DNA of 33,221 nt from CALUTH01 sp964452495 (lineage in GTDB: Bacteria > Cyanobacteriota > Vampirovibrionia > Gastranaerophilales > Gastranaerophilaceae), in NCBI GenBank assembly GCA_964452495.1, contig CAYVMC010000022.1:1-33221 (forward strand), given 5' to 3'. Positions 15,399 through 23,364 of the stretch are shown piece by piece. The stretch's first letter is position 1, and each line of letters opens with the position of its first letter. The notes beneath the pieces were generated by a model, which saw only the letters and a program-made list of their open reading frames with translations, was not told the origin of the DNA and searched no databases. The translations under genes were made by a program, and so were the position numbers.

Positions 15399-15429
15399 GT
15401 AATCATTGTAATTTTATATAAATTCACCC

Positions 15430-15458
15430 TTCACTTCTCTTCCTGATTATTATATTAT
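15430..15458 (+). promoter_or_regulatory. Putative promoter of the exported protein at 15470
   Basis: TTCACT (15430-15435), 17-nt spacer, TATTAT (15453-15458). Transcription would start about 5 nt before the ATG, and no Shine-Dalgarno is visible, so the mRNA would be nearly leaderless. Confidence 0.4.
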
Positions 15459-15469
15459 AAAATATAGTT

Positions 15470-16051
15470 ATGAAAAAACTCTTAACATTTGTTATACTTT
15501 CCATATTTATTTTTCTGCCGGCAATTGCAGAACCTGAAATTAAAGGATATGATGAATTTGATATCCCTGCAGGAAGTTTTATTCCGGTTATTAATCTGCA
15601 AGAATTTTCTACAGCTTATAATGATGAAACTGATACATTAAATTTCATTTCTACTAATGATATTTATTTGTACGAACACAAAATTATACCAAGCGGTACA
15701 AAATTCAGCGGATATATAGAGAAGAAAAATGAACCTATAATAGGTACCCACGCATCAATGAAAATATTTATAAATTCAATGGTGATGCCTGATGGCTTTA
15801 AACTACCAATAAAAGGCTATCTGTACACTGCAAATGATAACCTGTTTGGCGGCGGTATAACAGAACCTGAATCCTATGTTAAAGTTCCACACTACCAAAG
15901 GGGGATTGTACGCCACTTTATGGGAGTACTCCAATATAGACCCGGTCCAACAAGAAAAATGGGCGAACATATCACTATTGCATCAGGTGCTGACTTGCTT
16001 ATAGTTCTTGTTGCACCTGTCCATATGACCCACCTGCCGCTAGAAGACTAA
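15470..16051 (+). CDS. Exported beta-rich protein, possibly VirB10/TrbI-like fold
   Basis: This 193-residue protein has a clear signal peptide, MKKLLTFVILSIFIFLPAIA, with cleavage before EPE (residue 21). The mature part is beta-rich: an IPAGSFIPV turn, then HKIIPSGTKFSGYIEKK, then a segment with IKGYLYTANDNLFGGG. This order (low-complexity strand, P-x-G-T-x-L/F-x-G, later G-rich strands) recalls the C-terminal barrel of VirB10/TrbI proteins, but it is a stand-alone short version with no other conjugation gene nearby. The function is unknown. It is divergent from gcvT, and its stop overlaps the end of the convergent gene by 4 nt. Confidence 0.75.
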   Translation: MKKLLTFVILSIFIFLPAIAEPEIKGYDEFDIPAGSFIPVINLQEFSTAYNDETDTLNFISTNDIYLYEHKIIPSGTKFSGYIEKKNEPIIGTHASMKIFINSMVMPDGFKLPIKGYLYTANDNLFGGGITEPESYVKVPHYQRGIVRHFMGVLQYRPGPTRKMGEHITIASGADLLIVLVAPVHMTHLPLED

Positions 16052-16554
16052 ATGCCAAAAGTAATTTCTTGCGGAGATGTTTCAAGGTCTTGTGTTATAA
16101 AAGGTTTATTAAGTGCTATTGCCGCCTGAGTATTAAGAAACTTAAGGCTCATTAGTACATTTTGATTTTTCCTTAATGTTTCGCTGGCCTCACGCATTGC
16201 TCCTTCACGAATAGCAGCTGTATATAATTGATTATTAATTTTAGAAGAAAATCTTTTGGGCTTAGATTGCTTATAGTCAATATTTCGTGAATGCATAATT
16301 TCAGTTTTCTGAAACTCTTTTACTGGTTGAGTCTCAACTTTTTCATCATTTTCTTCAAAAAGATTCATAAAAGGATTATTTCGAACACTTACACGTGCAC
16401 TTTCCATAATATCCGCTTTTACATCATTAGTATAGCTATCTTTCACTTCTGCATTAAGAGCCTCTGCCTTTTCTCTTGCACGTTTAAAAATAGCCTCCTT
16501 TAGTGAGGTAAAATCTTCTTTTCCATTATTCAAATTAAAATTAATATTACTCAT
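16048..16554 (-). CDS. Uncharacterised charged, helical protein
   Basis: This 168-residue cytoplasmic protein has no signal peptide or TM segment. AGAGGA lies 5 nt before the ATG, supporting that it is expressed. The N-terminal part is amphipathic helix (DFTSLKEAIFKRAREKAEAL), the middle (about 60-110) is charged and probably disordered, and residues about 115-155 form further helices (YTAAIREGAMREASETLRKN, LMSLKFLNTQAAIALNKPF). I do not recognise a family. Its size and helical/disordered make-up resemble secretion or flagellar accessory proteins, but nothing in the sequence proves that. It overlaps the convergent exported-protein gene by 4 nt. Confidence 0.65.
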   Translation of the reverse strand: MSNINFNLNNGKEDFTSLKEAIFKRAREKAEALNAEVKDSYTNDVKADIMESARVSVRNNPFMNLFEENDEKVETQPVKEFQKTEIMHSRNIDYKQSKPKRFSSKINNQLYTAAIREGAMREASETLRKNQNVLMSLKFLNTQAAIALNKPFITQDLETSPQEITFGI

Positions 16555-16656
16555 AATAATCCTCTTATATATTATAAGTCAGGAATGTAAAGAAAATTGA
16601 CAAAATAATATATAAAAAGTATATATTTGTTACATATCTTAACAACTAATAATAAA

Positions 16657-16688
16657 TTAAAAAAGAGGAAACCTTTTGGTTTCCTCTT
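16657..16688 (-). terminator. tuf rho-independent terminator
   Basis: An 11-bp perfect stem (16663-16673 with 16678-16688) closes a 4-nt loop. On the minus strand it is followed by a T run (16657-16664 on the + strand is A-rich). It lies 24 nt beyond the tuf stop. Confidence 0.9.
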
Positions 16689-16712
16689 CTAGAATGTTTA
16701 TTAAACAAAATC

Positions 16713-17921
16713 TTAAGCAATAATTTTGTCAACAACACCGGCACCAACTGTTCTACCGCCTTCACGGATAGCGAATCTCATACCTTCTTCGATAGCAACC
16801 GGAGAAATAAGTTCAACTTCCATTACAACGTTATCACCAGGCATTACCATTTCGCCATCAAATTTGATAGAACCGGTAACATCAGTTGTTCTAATGTAGA
16901 ATTGCGGTCTGTAACCAGGGAAGAATGGAGTGTGACGTCCGCCTTCTTCTTTAGTTAAAACGTAAACGTTAGCTGTGAATTTAGTGTGCGGATGAATTGT
17001 ACCAGGTTTTGCAAGAACTTGACCACGTTGGATTTCAGTCTTGTCAATACCACGAAGCAATGCACCAATGTTATCACCTGCTTGACCTTGGTCAAGAGAT
17101 TTTCTAAACATCTCAACACCGGTAACAGTTGTTTTCTTAGTTTCACCTAAACCAACTAATTCAACTTCGTCACCAACTTTAACGATACCACGTTCAACTC
17201 TACCTGTAGCAACAGTACCACGACCAGTAATAGAGAATACGTCTTCAACAGGCATTAAGAATGGTTTGTCAAGGTCACGAACAGGAGTCGGGAAGTAAGA
17301 ATCTACTGCATCCATTAATTCCCAAATCTTATCAACCCACTTATCTTCACCACGTTGAACTTTCGGATTTGATTGAACAGCTTCTAATGCTTTTAAGGCT
17401 GAACCATGAATAAATGGAATATTATCGCCATCGAATTCATAAGAAGAAAGAAGTTCTCTTACTTCCATTTCAACTAACTCTAATAATTCCGGATCATCAA
17501 CCATATCACATTTGTTAAGGAATACAACTAAGTTAGGAACACCTACCTGTCTTGCAAGAAGGATGTGTTCACGAGTTTGAGGCATCGCACCATCAGTTGC
17601 AGCAACAACAAGGATAGCACCATCCATTTGAGCAGCACCGGTAATCATGTTTTTAACATAGTCAGCGTGTCCCGGGCAGTCAACGTGTGCATAATGTCTT
17701 GCATCTGTTTCATATTCTACGTGCGCTGTAGATATGGTTATACCTCTTGCTTTTTCTTCAGGAGCAGCATCAATTTCATCAAATTTCTTTGCTTGAGCTT
17801 TTCCTGCTGCAGCCATAACACCTGTAATAGCTGCTGTTAATGTTGTTTTACCGTGGTCAACGTGGCCTATAGTACCAATGTTAACGTGCGGTTTGGTTCG
17901 TTCATACTTTTCACGTGCCAT
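16713..17921 (-). CDS. tuf: Elongation factor Tu
   Basis: This full-length EF-Tu has 402 residues. Domain 1 has GHVDHGKT (residues 19-26), DCPGHADYVKNMITGAAQMD, and NKCD; the effector loop contains RGITISTAHVEY. Domains 2 and 3 are intact (GRGTVATGRVERG; GRHTPFFPGYRPQFYIRT; EGGRTVGAGVV at the end). It delivers aminoacyl-tRNA to the ribosome. AAAGGAGA precedes the ATG by about 9 nt. The gene stands alone with its own promoter and terminator, 13 kb from fusA, instead of in the usual rpsL-rpsG-fusA-tuf cluster. Confidence 0.99.
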   Translation of the reverse strand: MAREKYERTKPHVNIGTIGHVDHGKTTLTAAITGVMAAAGKAQAKKFDEIDAAPEEKARGITISTAHVEYETDARHYAHVDCPGHADYVKNMITGAAQMDGAILVVAATDGAMPQTREHILLARQVGVPNLVVFLNKCDMVDDPELLELVEMEVRELLSSYEFDGDNIPFIHGSALKALEAVQSNPKVQRGEDKWVDKIWELMDAVDSYFPTPVRDLDKPFLMPVEDVFSITGRGTVATGRVERGIVKVGDEVELVGLGETKKTTVTGVEMFRKSLDQGQAGDNIGALLRGIDKTEIQRGQVLAKPGTIHPHTKFTANVYVLTKEEGGRHTPFFPGYRPQFYIRTTDVTGSIKFDGEMVMPGDNVVMEVELISPVAIEEGMRFAIREGGRTVGAGVVDKIIA

Positions 17922-17984
17922 GAGATTAATCTCCTTTACTCTTCATTATACTACGTTAACTTACTTACATTAAGTTATAGTAAT

Positions 17985-18012
17985 ATAATACCTTCTCAAG
18001 CATACTTGTCAA
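17985..18012 (-). promoter_or_regulatory. tuf promoter
   Basis: On the minus strand, TTGACA (18007-18012), 16-nt spacer, TATTAT (17985-17990). The leader would be about 55 nt. A second TATAAT (17945-17950) lies nearer the gene, without a clear -35. Confidence 0.7.
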
Positions 18013-18041
18013 TGGTTGAAATTTGTTTATCATACCTGTAG

Positions 18042-18304
18042 TTATACTATACTTCCACTGTAAAAAGTATATATAATAACTTCTATCCGGACTTAAAACG
18101 ACTAGAAAGCGTACCTTAAATCAACTTTTTTTTTACGCGTTTAGTGCCAATTGAAAATGACCAAATATTAGCTTTTTCTTTCCCCTGCATGCTACAAACA
18201 TTTTTGCCGGTTTTATTATTGACATCCTGTCTTTTGCATAAATAAATTCGTCATTTACAACTCATTTATTAAGAGTTGTAAATATATAAAATAAACTGAT
18301 ATTG
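18042..18304. other. Intergenic region between divergent tuf and pilT
   Basis: Apart from the inverted repeat at 18253-18283, this AT-rich region shows a stand-alone TTGACA (18219-18224, +) whose best-placed -10 is poor. I see no ORF or tRNA. Confidence 0.4.
18253..18283. promoter_or_regulatory. Perfect 11-bp inverted repeat upstream of the pilT promoter
   Basis: ATTTACAACTC (18253-18263) and GAGTTGTAAAT (18273-18283) are exact reverse complements around a 9-nt centre. It ends 22 nt before the -35 of pilT. No T run follows in either direction, so it is not a terminator. It could be an operator for a dimeric regulator of pilT, or an RNA hairpin. Confidence 0.5.
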
Positions 18305-18333
18305 TAGACACTCATTGCATTATTTGATATAAT
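18305..18333 (+). promoter_or_regulatory. pilT-recO promoter
   Basis: TAGACA (18305-18310), 17-nt spacer, TATAAT (18328-18333), with TG one base upstream (extended -10). The start site near 18340 excludes any translation start at 18332 and supports the ATG at 18356, which has AGGAG at 18341-18345. Confidence 0.75.
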
Positions 18334-18355
18334 GTTAAACAGGAGATTTTACAGG

Positions 18356-19453
18356 ATGGAAGAAAAGTTTAGTATAATAAGCTTTCTTAAGAAAGCTGTA
18401 GCAATGGGCGCATCAGATGAGCATTTAAGAGTTGGACACCCCCCATACATAAGAAAAGACGGCGTTATTTGGAAAGTAAATATTCCAAATCTTACAGAAG
18501 CTGATTTGCGTGATGCTCTTTCGGTTATTGTGCCTGATATCTTAAGAGATACTATATATAGTGCGTGTGATATAGATTTTCTATTTGAAATAAAAGGTTG
18601 TTCACGTTTTCGGGTGAATTTCAGCCAGCAGCTTGCACGACCGGCTCTCGTATTGAGAAATATACCCTATGCAATCCCGACAATCGAAGACTTGGAATTA
18701 CCGCAAGCCGTGAAACAATTTTCAAAGCTCAACAACGGTATTGTTTTGGTTACAGGTCCTACCGGCTGCGGTAAATCATCTACACTGGCAGCTATCATTG
18801 ATATTATTAATGCCGAATACCAAAAACATATTGTAACACTGGAAGATCCTATTGAATTTGTTTTCGCTAACAAAAAAAGTATTGTTTCTCAACGCCAGAT
18901 AGGATTCGATACTCCTGATTTTCCTTCAGGGCTGAAATACGTTTTAAGACAGGATCCAGACATCATTTTAATTGGTGAAATAAGAGACGAAGAAACAATG
19001 ACTGCTGCACTAAAAGCCGCCGAAACAGGACACTTAGTATTTGCAACCTTGCATACAAATGATGCCATCCAAACTATTAATCGTATAGTTAACATGTTTG
19101 AACAATCTTCCCGTGACATAATAAGAAAACAAGTTGCAGACACTTTGAGAGGCACAATTGCACAAAAACTTATATATTCGACAGCAAAGAAAAAAAGATT
19201 TCCAGCCTGCGAAGTTATGGTTGTAACTCCAACCATCCAGGATTATATTGTAAAAGATAATCTTGAAGAAATTTATAATTGTTTAAGAGAAGGTTCCTAC
19301 AATGAAATGATGACTCTTAACACTTCATTGATGAATCTGGTTAAAGAAGGGAAATTAACCGAAGAAGAAGCTTGTGCAGTATCAGAAGATGAAAATGAAC
19401 TTGTAAAAATGTTAAAAGGGGCATTTACCGGAACTAAAAACTATTATGAATAA
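18356..19453 (+). CDS. pilT: Type IV pilus retraction ATPase PilT
   Basis: This protein has 365 residues from the ATG at 18356; an upstream in-frame ATG (18332) overlaps the -10 and is rejected. The N-terminal PAS-like domain (ASDEHLRVGHPPYIRKDGVI) is followed by the RecA-like core: Walker A GPTGCGKSS (134-142), the Asp box TLEDPIEFVF, Walker B DIILIGEIRDEET and the His box GHLVFATLHTNDA. These define the PilT/PilU family of cytoplasmic hexamers that depolymerise pilin for twitching and DNA uptake. No other pilus gene is nearby. ASDEHL replaces the usual ASDLHL. It overlaps recO by 8 nt, so the two are co-translated. Confidence 0.93.
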   Translation: MEEKFSIISFLKKAVAMGASDEHLRVGHPPYIRKDGVIWKVNIPNLTEADLRDALSVIVPDILRDTIYSACDIDFLFEIKGCSRFRVNFSQQLARPALVLRNIPYAIPTIEDLELPQAVKQFSKLNNGIVLVTGPTGCGKSSTLAAIIDIINAEYQKHIVTLEDPIEFVFANKKSIVSQRQIGFDTPDFPSGLKYVLRQDPDIILIGEIRDEETMTAALKAAETGHLVFATLHTNDAIQTINRIVNMFEQSSRDIIRKQVADTLRGTIAQKLIYSTAKKKRFPACEVMVVTPTIQDYIVKDNLEEIYNCLREGSYNEMMTLNTSLMNLVKEGKLTEEEACAVSEDENELVKMLKGAFTGTKNYYE

Positions 19454-20210
19454 TTACGTCACTGATGCAATAAATCTTAAATCTTACAACCTTAGCGATG
19501 CGGACAAAATTATTATCTTATATTCAAAAGAAAAAGGATTACTACGCGGAGTTGCTAAAGGTTTAAAAAAGCCGAAAAGTAAGCTTGGTGCAAGAATGGA
19601 TTTACTGGCTGCAAATAATCTTACTATGATTAAATGTAAAAATATTGATCGTATTTGTCAGGCACAAACACTTAATTTGTTTAAAAACATACGAAAAGAT
19701 ATGGATAAACTTGTTTATTCATCATATATTACAGAAATTGTAACAATTTTTGGGGTAGAAGATGATCCTTCAAGTAAAGAAATTTATGAACTTTTATACA
19801 AAGCTCTTAATCGTATCAATTTGGCAAATGAACGCCGCGATATTCTTATTGCAGTTATAAAATTTCAATTAAAAATGATGCTTATTGAAGGTTTTTCGCT
19901 TGAATTAGACTCCTGTCTATGCTGTGGAAATCAAATTCTTGCAGAAGATATGTTTTTATCCCTTCAAATGGGTGGGGTTGTCTGTAAAGATTGCCAGAAA
20001 CCTCTTAATGTAAACCTTAAATTAAATCATAAAATAAGAGATTTTTTACAGGCTATGCTACAATTTGATTTTGATTATGAAAGCGATTATGATAAAAAAG
20101 CTACCGATAAAATACTTGATGTTTGTTTTAACCTTTTAAATCGTCACATTGAATCACATTCATCAAAAAAATTCAAGTCTTTAAAAGCATTAAATACAAT
20201 TCCTGCCTGA
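19446..20210 (+). CDS. recO: DNA repair protein RecO
   Basis: This 254-residue protein has the N-terminal OB fold (AINLKSYNLSDADKIIILYS, then KGLLRGVAKGLKKPKSKLGA). The C-terminal helical domain has a zinc-binding set: CLCCGN at about residue 158 and CKDC about 20 residues later. RecO with RecR loads RecA on SSB-coated gaps. The length is normal (240-260). It starts inside pilT (8-nt overlap), an unusual partner. The next gene begins 61 nt downstream, with its own weak promoter (GTGACA, 18 nt, TATTAA just before 20272). Confidence 0.92.
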   Translation: MNNYVTDAINLKSYNLSDADKIIILYSKEKGLLRGVAKGLKKPKSKLGARMDLLAANNLTMIKCKNIDRICQAQTLNLFKNIRKDMDKLVYSSYITEIVTIFGVEDDPSSKEIYELLYKALNRINLANERRDILIAVIKFQLKMMLIEGFSLELDSCLCCGNQILAEDMFLSLQMGGVVCKDCQKPLNVNLKLNHKIRDFLQAMLQFDFDYESDYDKKATDKILDVCFNLLNRHIESHSSKKFKSLKALNTIPA

Positions 20211-20271
20211 TACTGAATTTACAATTGTTAATAAAGTGACAAAAAAATTTATTCAGCAGTATTAAACGAGT

Positions 20272-21870
20272 ATGAATATACAACAATACTCCAGAAACAT
20301 TTCTCCTGTATTTAGTGCAATGAAACCAAAGCAATTCAATGGATTTGATTACGCATGTATTAGAAAATTTAAAGCTCCGGTAGAAAAATTCAATTCTATT
20401 AATGACTTTAACAAATGGATTATGGAGAGGTTTTCTTCGATACAAACATTTGAATATAGGGCACGAGACGATGAAATAACTATACAAAGACATAGCATGA
20501 TAAAAGAATGGGCGGCGTATTTACTGAAAAATATTACTTTGCCTTCAGCATGCCTTATTACACTTTACGCAGTTACAAAAGGGTTAAAGCCAGAAACAGA
20601 CTCTGTTCCACCTATTTTAAGTAAGGACACTCTGGAGGAAACCCTAAATTTTATAAATGATAATTTAAAACGTAATAAAGAATATCAATTTGATTTCAAG
20701 AAACTCTACTTAAACAGATTAAAAACAAGTATAAATAATACAAAAAGCGAAACAGGATGGATAGTTATCCGCTCTAAAATTCACAACCCGGAGAACTTTG
20801 AAGAAAATATCAGAAAACTAAAAATACTATCAGCAAAAACGTGGTGTACAAAAAATATTCAAGCTAAAATTTATCTCGAAAAGGGAGACTTTCATATTTA
20901 TTTAGAAAATGGTAAAACCAAATACTGCCTAAAATTTGAAGACGACAAAATAACTGAAATACAAAACGAACGTAATGACACTATAATTGACTATCCTTGT
21001 TTTAAAGTAATTGATGAATATATAAAATGTAATAACTTTTCTATTGACGGGTATGCGGCAGGAAAGTTTAAAGAAGCAGAGAACAAATTTAATTCTCTTA
21101 AAGAAATTGATGCAGAATTATATCATTCAATAAAAAATAATAATATCGAAAAAATATTTACACTTTTAAGATTTACTCCGCAAAAATCAGAATACGGAGG
21201 TATTAGTATTGAAAAATATAAGCAGCCATCTAAATATTTTTCATTTCTTGATCTAGGAATAAATGAAGATAAACTTTTAATGAATGTCGAAGAAATCCGT
21301 GGTGATGCAATTTTTGAAAATTCATCAGCAACATCATTAGGAAATGTTAAATATATTGGTGGAGATTTTGATGCTCGTAATTCAAGCTTAACATCAACAG
21401 GCAAAGTAGAAATTGTAAATGGATATATAAATTTTAATAATTCTCAGATTAAAAGTACTGGAAATCTTAAATACATTGGCGGAAATGCCTATCTAGATAA
21501 GTCCTTTATAACAGATTTAAACAAAATCGAAAGCATAGGCGGTTCTCTTTATCTAAATCCTAAAACAAAAACACTTGGAAACTTAAAATCAATCGGCAGG
21601 GATGTTAGTTTCAATGTTGACTCACTATCACTGGGCGACCTTGAAAAAATAAACGGAGATGTGTATATTGGCAACGGCATATATTCATTAGGAAATCTCA
21701 CCGAAATTAATGGGGATTTAGACTTGGTTGATTCAAATATTACAACTCCGGAGAACCTACAAATCATAAAGGGTAATATCTATATTAACTCAAACAGCAA
21801 GTTGACAAAAGAAAACTTCGAGAATATTATAACCGGATCTATCATACAAATTGATTCTGAAGCTTTTTAA
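20272..21870 (+). CDS. Uncharacterised protein with C-terminal repeat solenoid
   Basis: This 532-residue protein has no signal peptide. Three parts are visible. Residues 1-180 are helical and lysine-rich, with no known motif. About 180-240 is a compact module with WCTKNIQAKIYLEKGDFHIY, then LENGKTKYCLKFEDDKITEI; this resembles a WCT...YL..GDF module I associate with large accessory or phage-related gut proteins, a weak recollection only. Residues about 339-520 contain nine units of 19-20 residues with consensus (V/L)xxIxGDxxxxNSxxTSLGN, for example LKYIGGNAYLDKSFITDLNK, predicted to stack as a beta-solenoid. Such surfaces usually bind other proteins or sugars. The Shine-Dalgarno is weak (ACGAG). 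The gene ends 3 nt before the convergent TolC gene. It could be an effector or adhesin-like factor; this is unproven. Confidence 0.7.
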   Translation: MNIQQYSRNISPVFSAMKPKQFNGFDYACIRKFKAPVEKFNSINDFNKWIMERFSSIQTFEYRARDDEITIQRHSMIKEWAAYLLKNITLPSACLITLYAVTKGLKPETDSVPPILSKDTLEETLNFINDNLKRNKEYQFDFKKLYLNRLKTSINNTKSETGWIVIRSKIHNPENFEENIRKLKILSAKTWCTKNIQAKIYLEKGDFHIYLENGKTKYCLKFEDDKITEIQNERNDTIIDYPCFKVIDEYIKCNNFSIDGYAAGKFKEAENKFNSLKEIDAELYHSIKNNNIEKIFTLLRFTPQKSEYGGISIEKYKQPSKYFSFLDLGINEDKLLMNVEEIRGDAIFENSSATSLGNVKYIGGDFDARNSSLTSTGKVEIVNGYINFNNSQIKSTGNLKYIGGNAYLDKSFITDLNKIESIGGSLYLNPKTKTLGNLKSIGRDVSFNVDSLSLGDLEKINGDVYIGNGIYSLGNLTEINGDLDLVDSNITTPENLQIIKGNIYINSNSKLTKENFENIITGSIIQIDSEAF

Positions 21871-21873
21871 CTT

Positions 21874-23364
21874 TTATTTTTTGCGTTTTTTTTCATCAGG
21901 CAGCGTAACTTCTTTGCCCAACTGTACTTCACATGGCTTCAAGTTTTTCCCCACAGTCATTTCAAGATTTGCAAGTGCTGAGTTATATTCATAGAGAGAA
22001 CTTAAATAACTTAACATTGCATTTTGATAAGCAACCTGTGCATCTTTTAATTCCGTAGGAGAACCCACACCGACCTTGTAACGTCCAAATGAAAGTTCAT
22101 AGTTTTCTTTAGCCTGCTTTACTCCTAAAGTTGCAACAGGAATTTGGTTTTTCTTTTCATTCAAATTATAATAAGCCTGCTGAATAGCCAGATAAATACC
22201 ATTTTTAGTATTCAAAGATTCAGCTATTTGCTTTGCATGAAGAGCTTTTGCCTCTTTTATCTGATTCTTTAATAACATACCGTTAATTGTAGGGAATGTT
22301 AAATATCCACCCCAATTATAACCATAATTATTGACAGGTGTACGACCACCTACTTGAAATTCACCTTCTATAGTTATCTGAGGTGCCCATGATTTCTTTA
22401 CCAGTTTCAAGTTTTGTAATGCACTTTCAACCTGCAAATCAGCTATTTTGTATTCAGGACGGGATTCCTTTGCTATACATTCTGCCTGTTCAAGTGTTAT
22501 CTCAACAGCATTATACGTTAACCTGTCAGAAAGTGAATACTTATCAAAATACGGAACCCCCATTACATTATTTAAATTAGCTATCGCTATATCAACAGCA
22601 TTTTCAGCTTGAATTAAAGTCAATTTGGAATTACTTAAATTAACCTCTGCAATAGTAACATCAACCTTAGGACTTATCCCTGCTTCATAATAAGACTTAG
22701 CTTGATCATAAAACAAAGTGTACTTATCAACCATATCCATTGCAACATTTTTGTTTTCCAGAGCATATAATAATTGATAATATGCATCCTTTACTTGATA
22801 AACAACTTCATTTATAACTTCTGATAGAGTCATTTTATAAATTTTATTATCAATTTTCTGAATCGTTACCTGATTTTGAGTGACTCCGAAGTCATAAAGC
22901 ATTTCACTTGCAGAAATTTGTCCCAAAACCCAATAATTAAATATAAGATTACGTCCGATAGCATCAGATAACTGTAATTGTTTGATTTTTGTATACCCTG
23001 TCTGCCAGCTTACAGACGGGAAATAATTAGACCAAGCCTGACGGACACGTGCATCTGAAGCTAAAATATCCTGCATTGCAGATAATATCCGCGGATTATT
23101 TCCCAATGCTATCCTTAAACAATCTTCAAGTCCTAAAGACGGAACTTCAACCTGCTCAGGGGTAACTTCCACTGAGCCTTCTATTCTAAGATTTTCTCGG
23201 CTACGATCATAAGAAGGGACTAATGGTTCAACCTGATTGCTGTCAGGATATTCTTCTTCTACTAATATATTGCCTAATTCAACTTTCGGTATTACATTTG
23301 CAAAAACAGAGGTTTGTGCAATAGAAAATACAGTTAATAGAAATAAGGCTGCTGTCTTTTTCAT
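21874..23364 (-). CDS. TolC-family outer membrane efflux protein
   Basis: This 496-residue protein has a signal peptide (MKKTAALFLLTVFSIAQTSVFA, cleaved near residue 22). The duplicated outer-membrane efflux (OEP) domain is recognisable from LGLEDCLRIALGNNPRILSA, followed by long helices with AQ-rich segments and a second half starting EQAECIAKESRPEYKIADLQ, ending YNSALANLEMTVGKNL. It would form the trimeric outer-membrane and periplasmic tunnel for the RND pump encoded just upstream. ATG overlaps the RND stop by 1 nt (TAATG), with GGAGG 8 nt before it. The N-terminal extension before the first repeat (~55 residues) is somewhat long. Its 3' end almost touches the convergent solenoid gene, with no terminator seen. 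Confidence 0.93.
   Translation of the reverse strand: MKKTAALFLLTVFSIAQTSVFANVIPKVELGNILVEEEYPDSNQVEPLVPSYDRSRENLRIEGSVEVTPEQVEVPSLGLEDCLRIALGNNPRILSAMQDILASDARVRQAWSNYFPSVSWQTGYTKIKQLQLSDAIGRNLIFNYWVLGQISASEMLYDFGVTQNQVTIQKIDNKIYKMTLSEVINEVVYQVKDAYYQLLYALENKNVAMDMVDKYTLFYDQAKSYYEAGISPKVDVTIAEVNLSNSKLTLIQAENAVDIAIANLNNVMGVPYFDKYSLSDRLTYNAVEITLEQAECIAKESRPEYKIADLQVESALQNLKLVKKSWAPQITIEGEFQVGGRTPVNNYGYNWGGYLTFPTINGMLLKNQIKEAKALHAKQIAESLNTKNGIYLAIQQAYYNLNEKKNQIPVATLGVKQAKENYELSFGRYKVGVGSPTELKDAQVAYQNAMLSYLSSLYEYNSALANLEMTVGKNLKPCEVQLGKEVTLPDEKKRKK

Noticed and set aside
15350..15469. Possible glycine riboswitch upstream of gcvT
   Set aside because: Only 120 nt shared with a divergent gene, no GC-rich tandem aptamer pattern, and the best promoter leaves about 14 nt of leader.
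16872..17146. Open frames on both strands inside tuf, fusA, the RND gene and ychF
   Set aside because: They are shadows of strongly conserved genes, without ribosome sites or protein-like composition.
18219..18248. TTGACA at 18219 as a second pilT promoter
   Set aside because: No acceptable -10 at 16-18 nt spacing.
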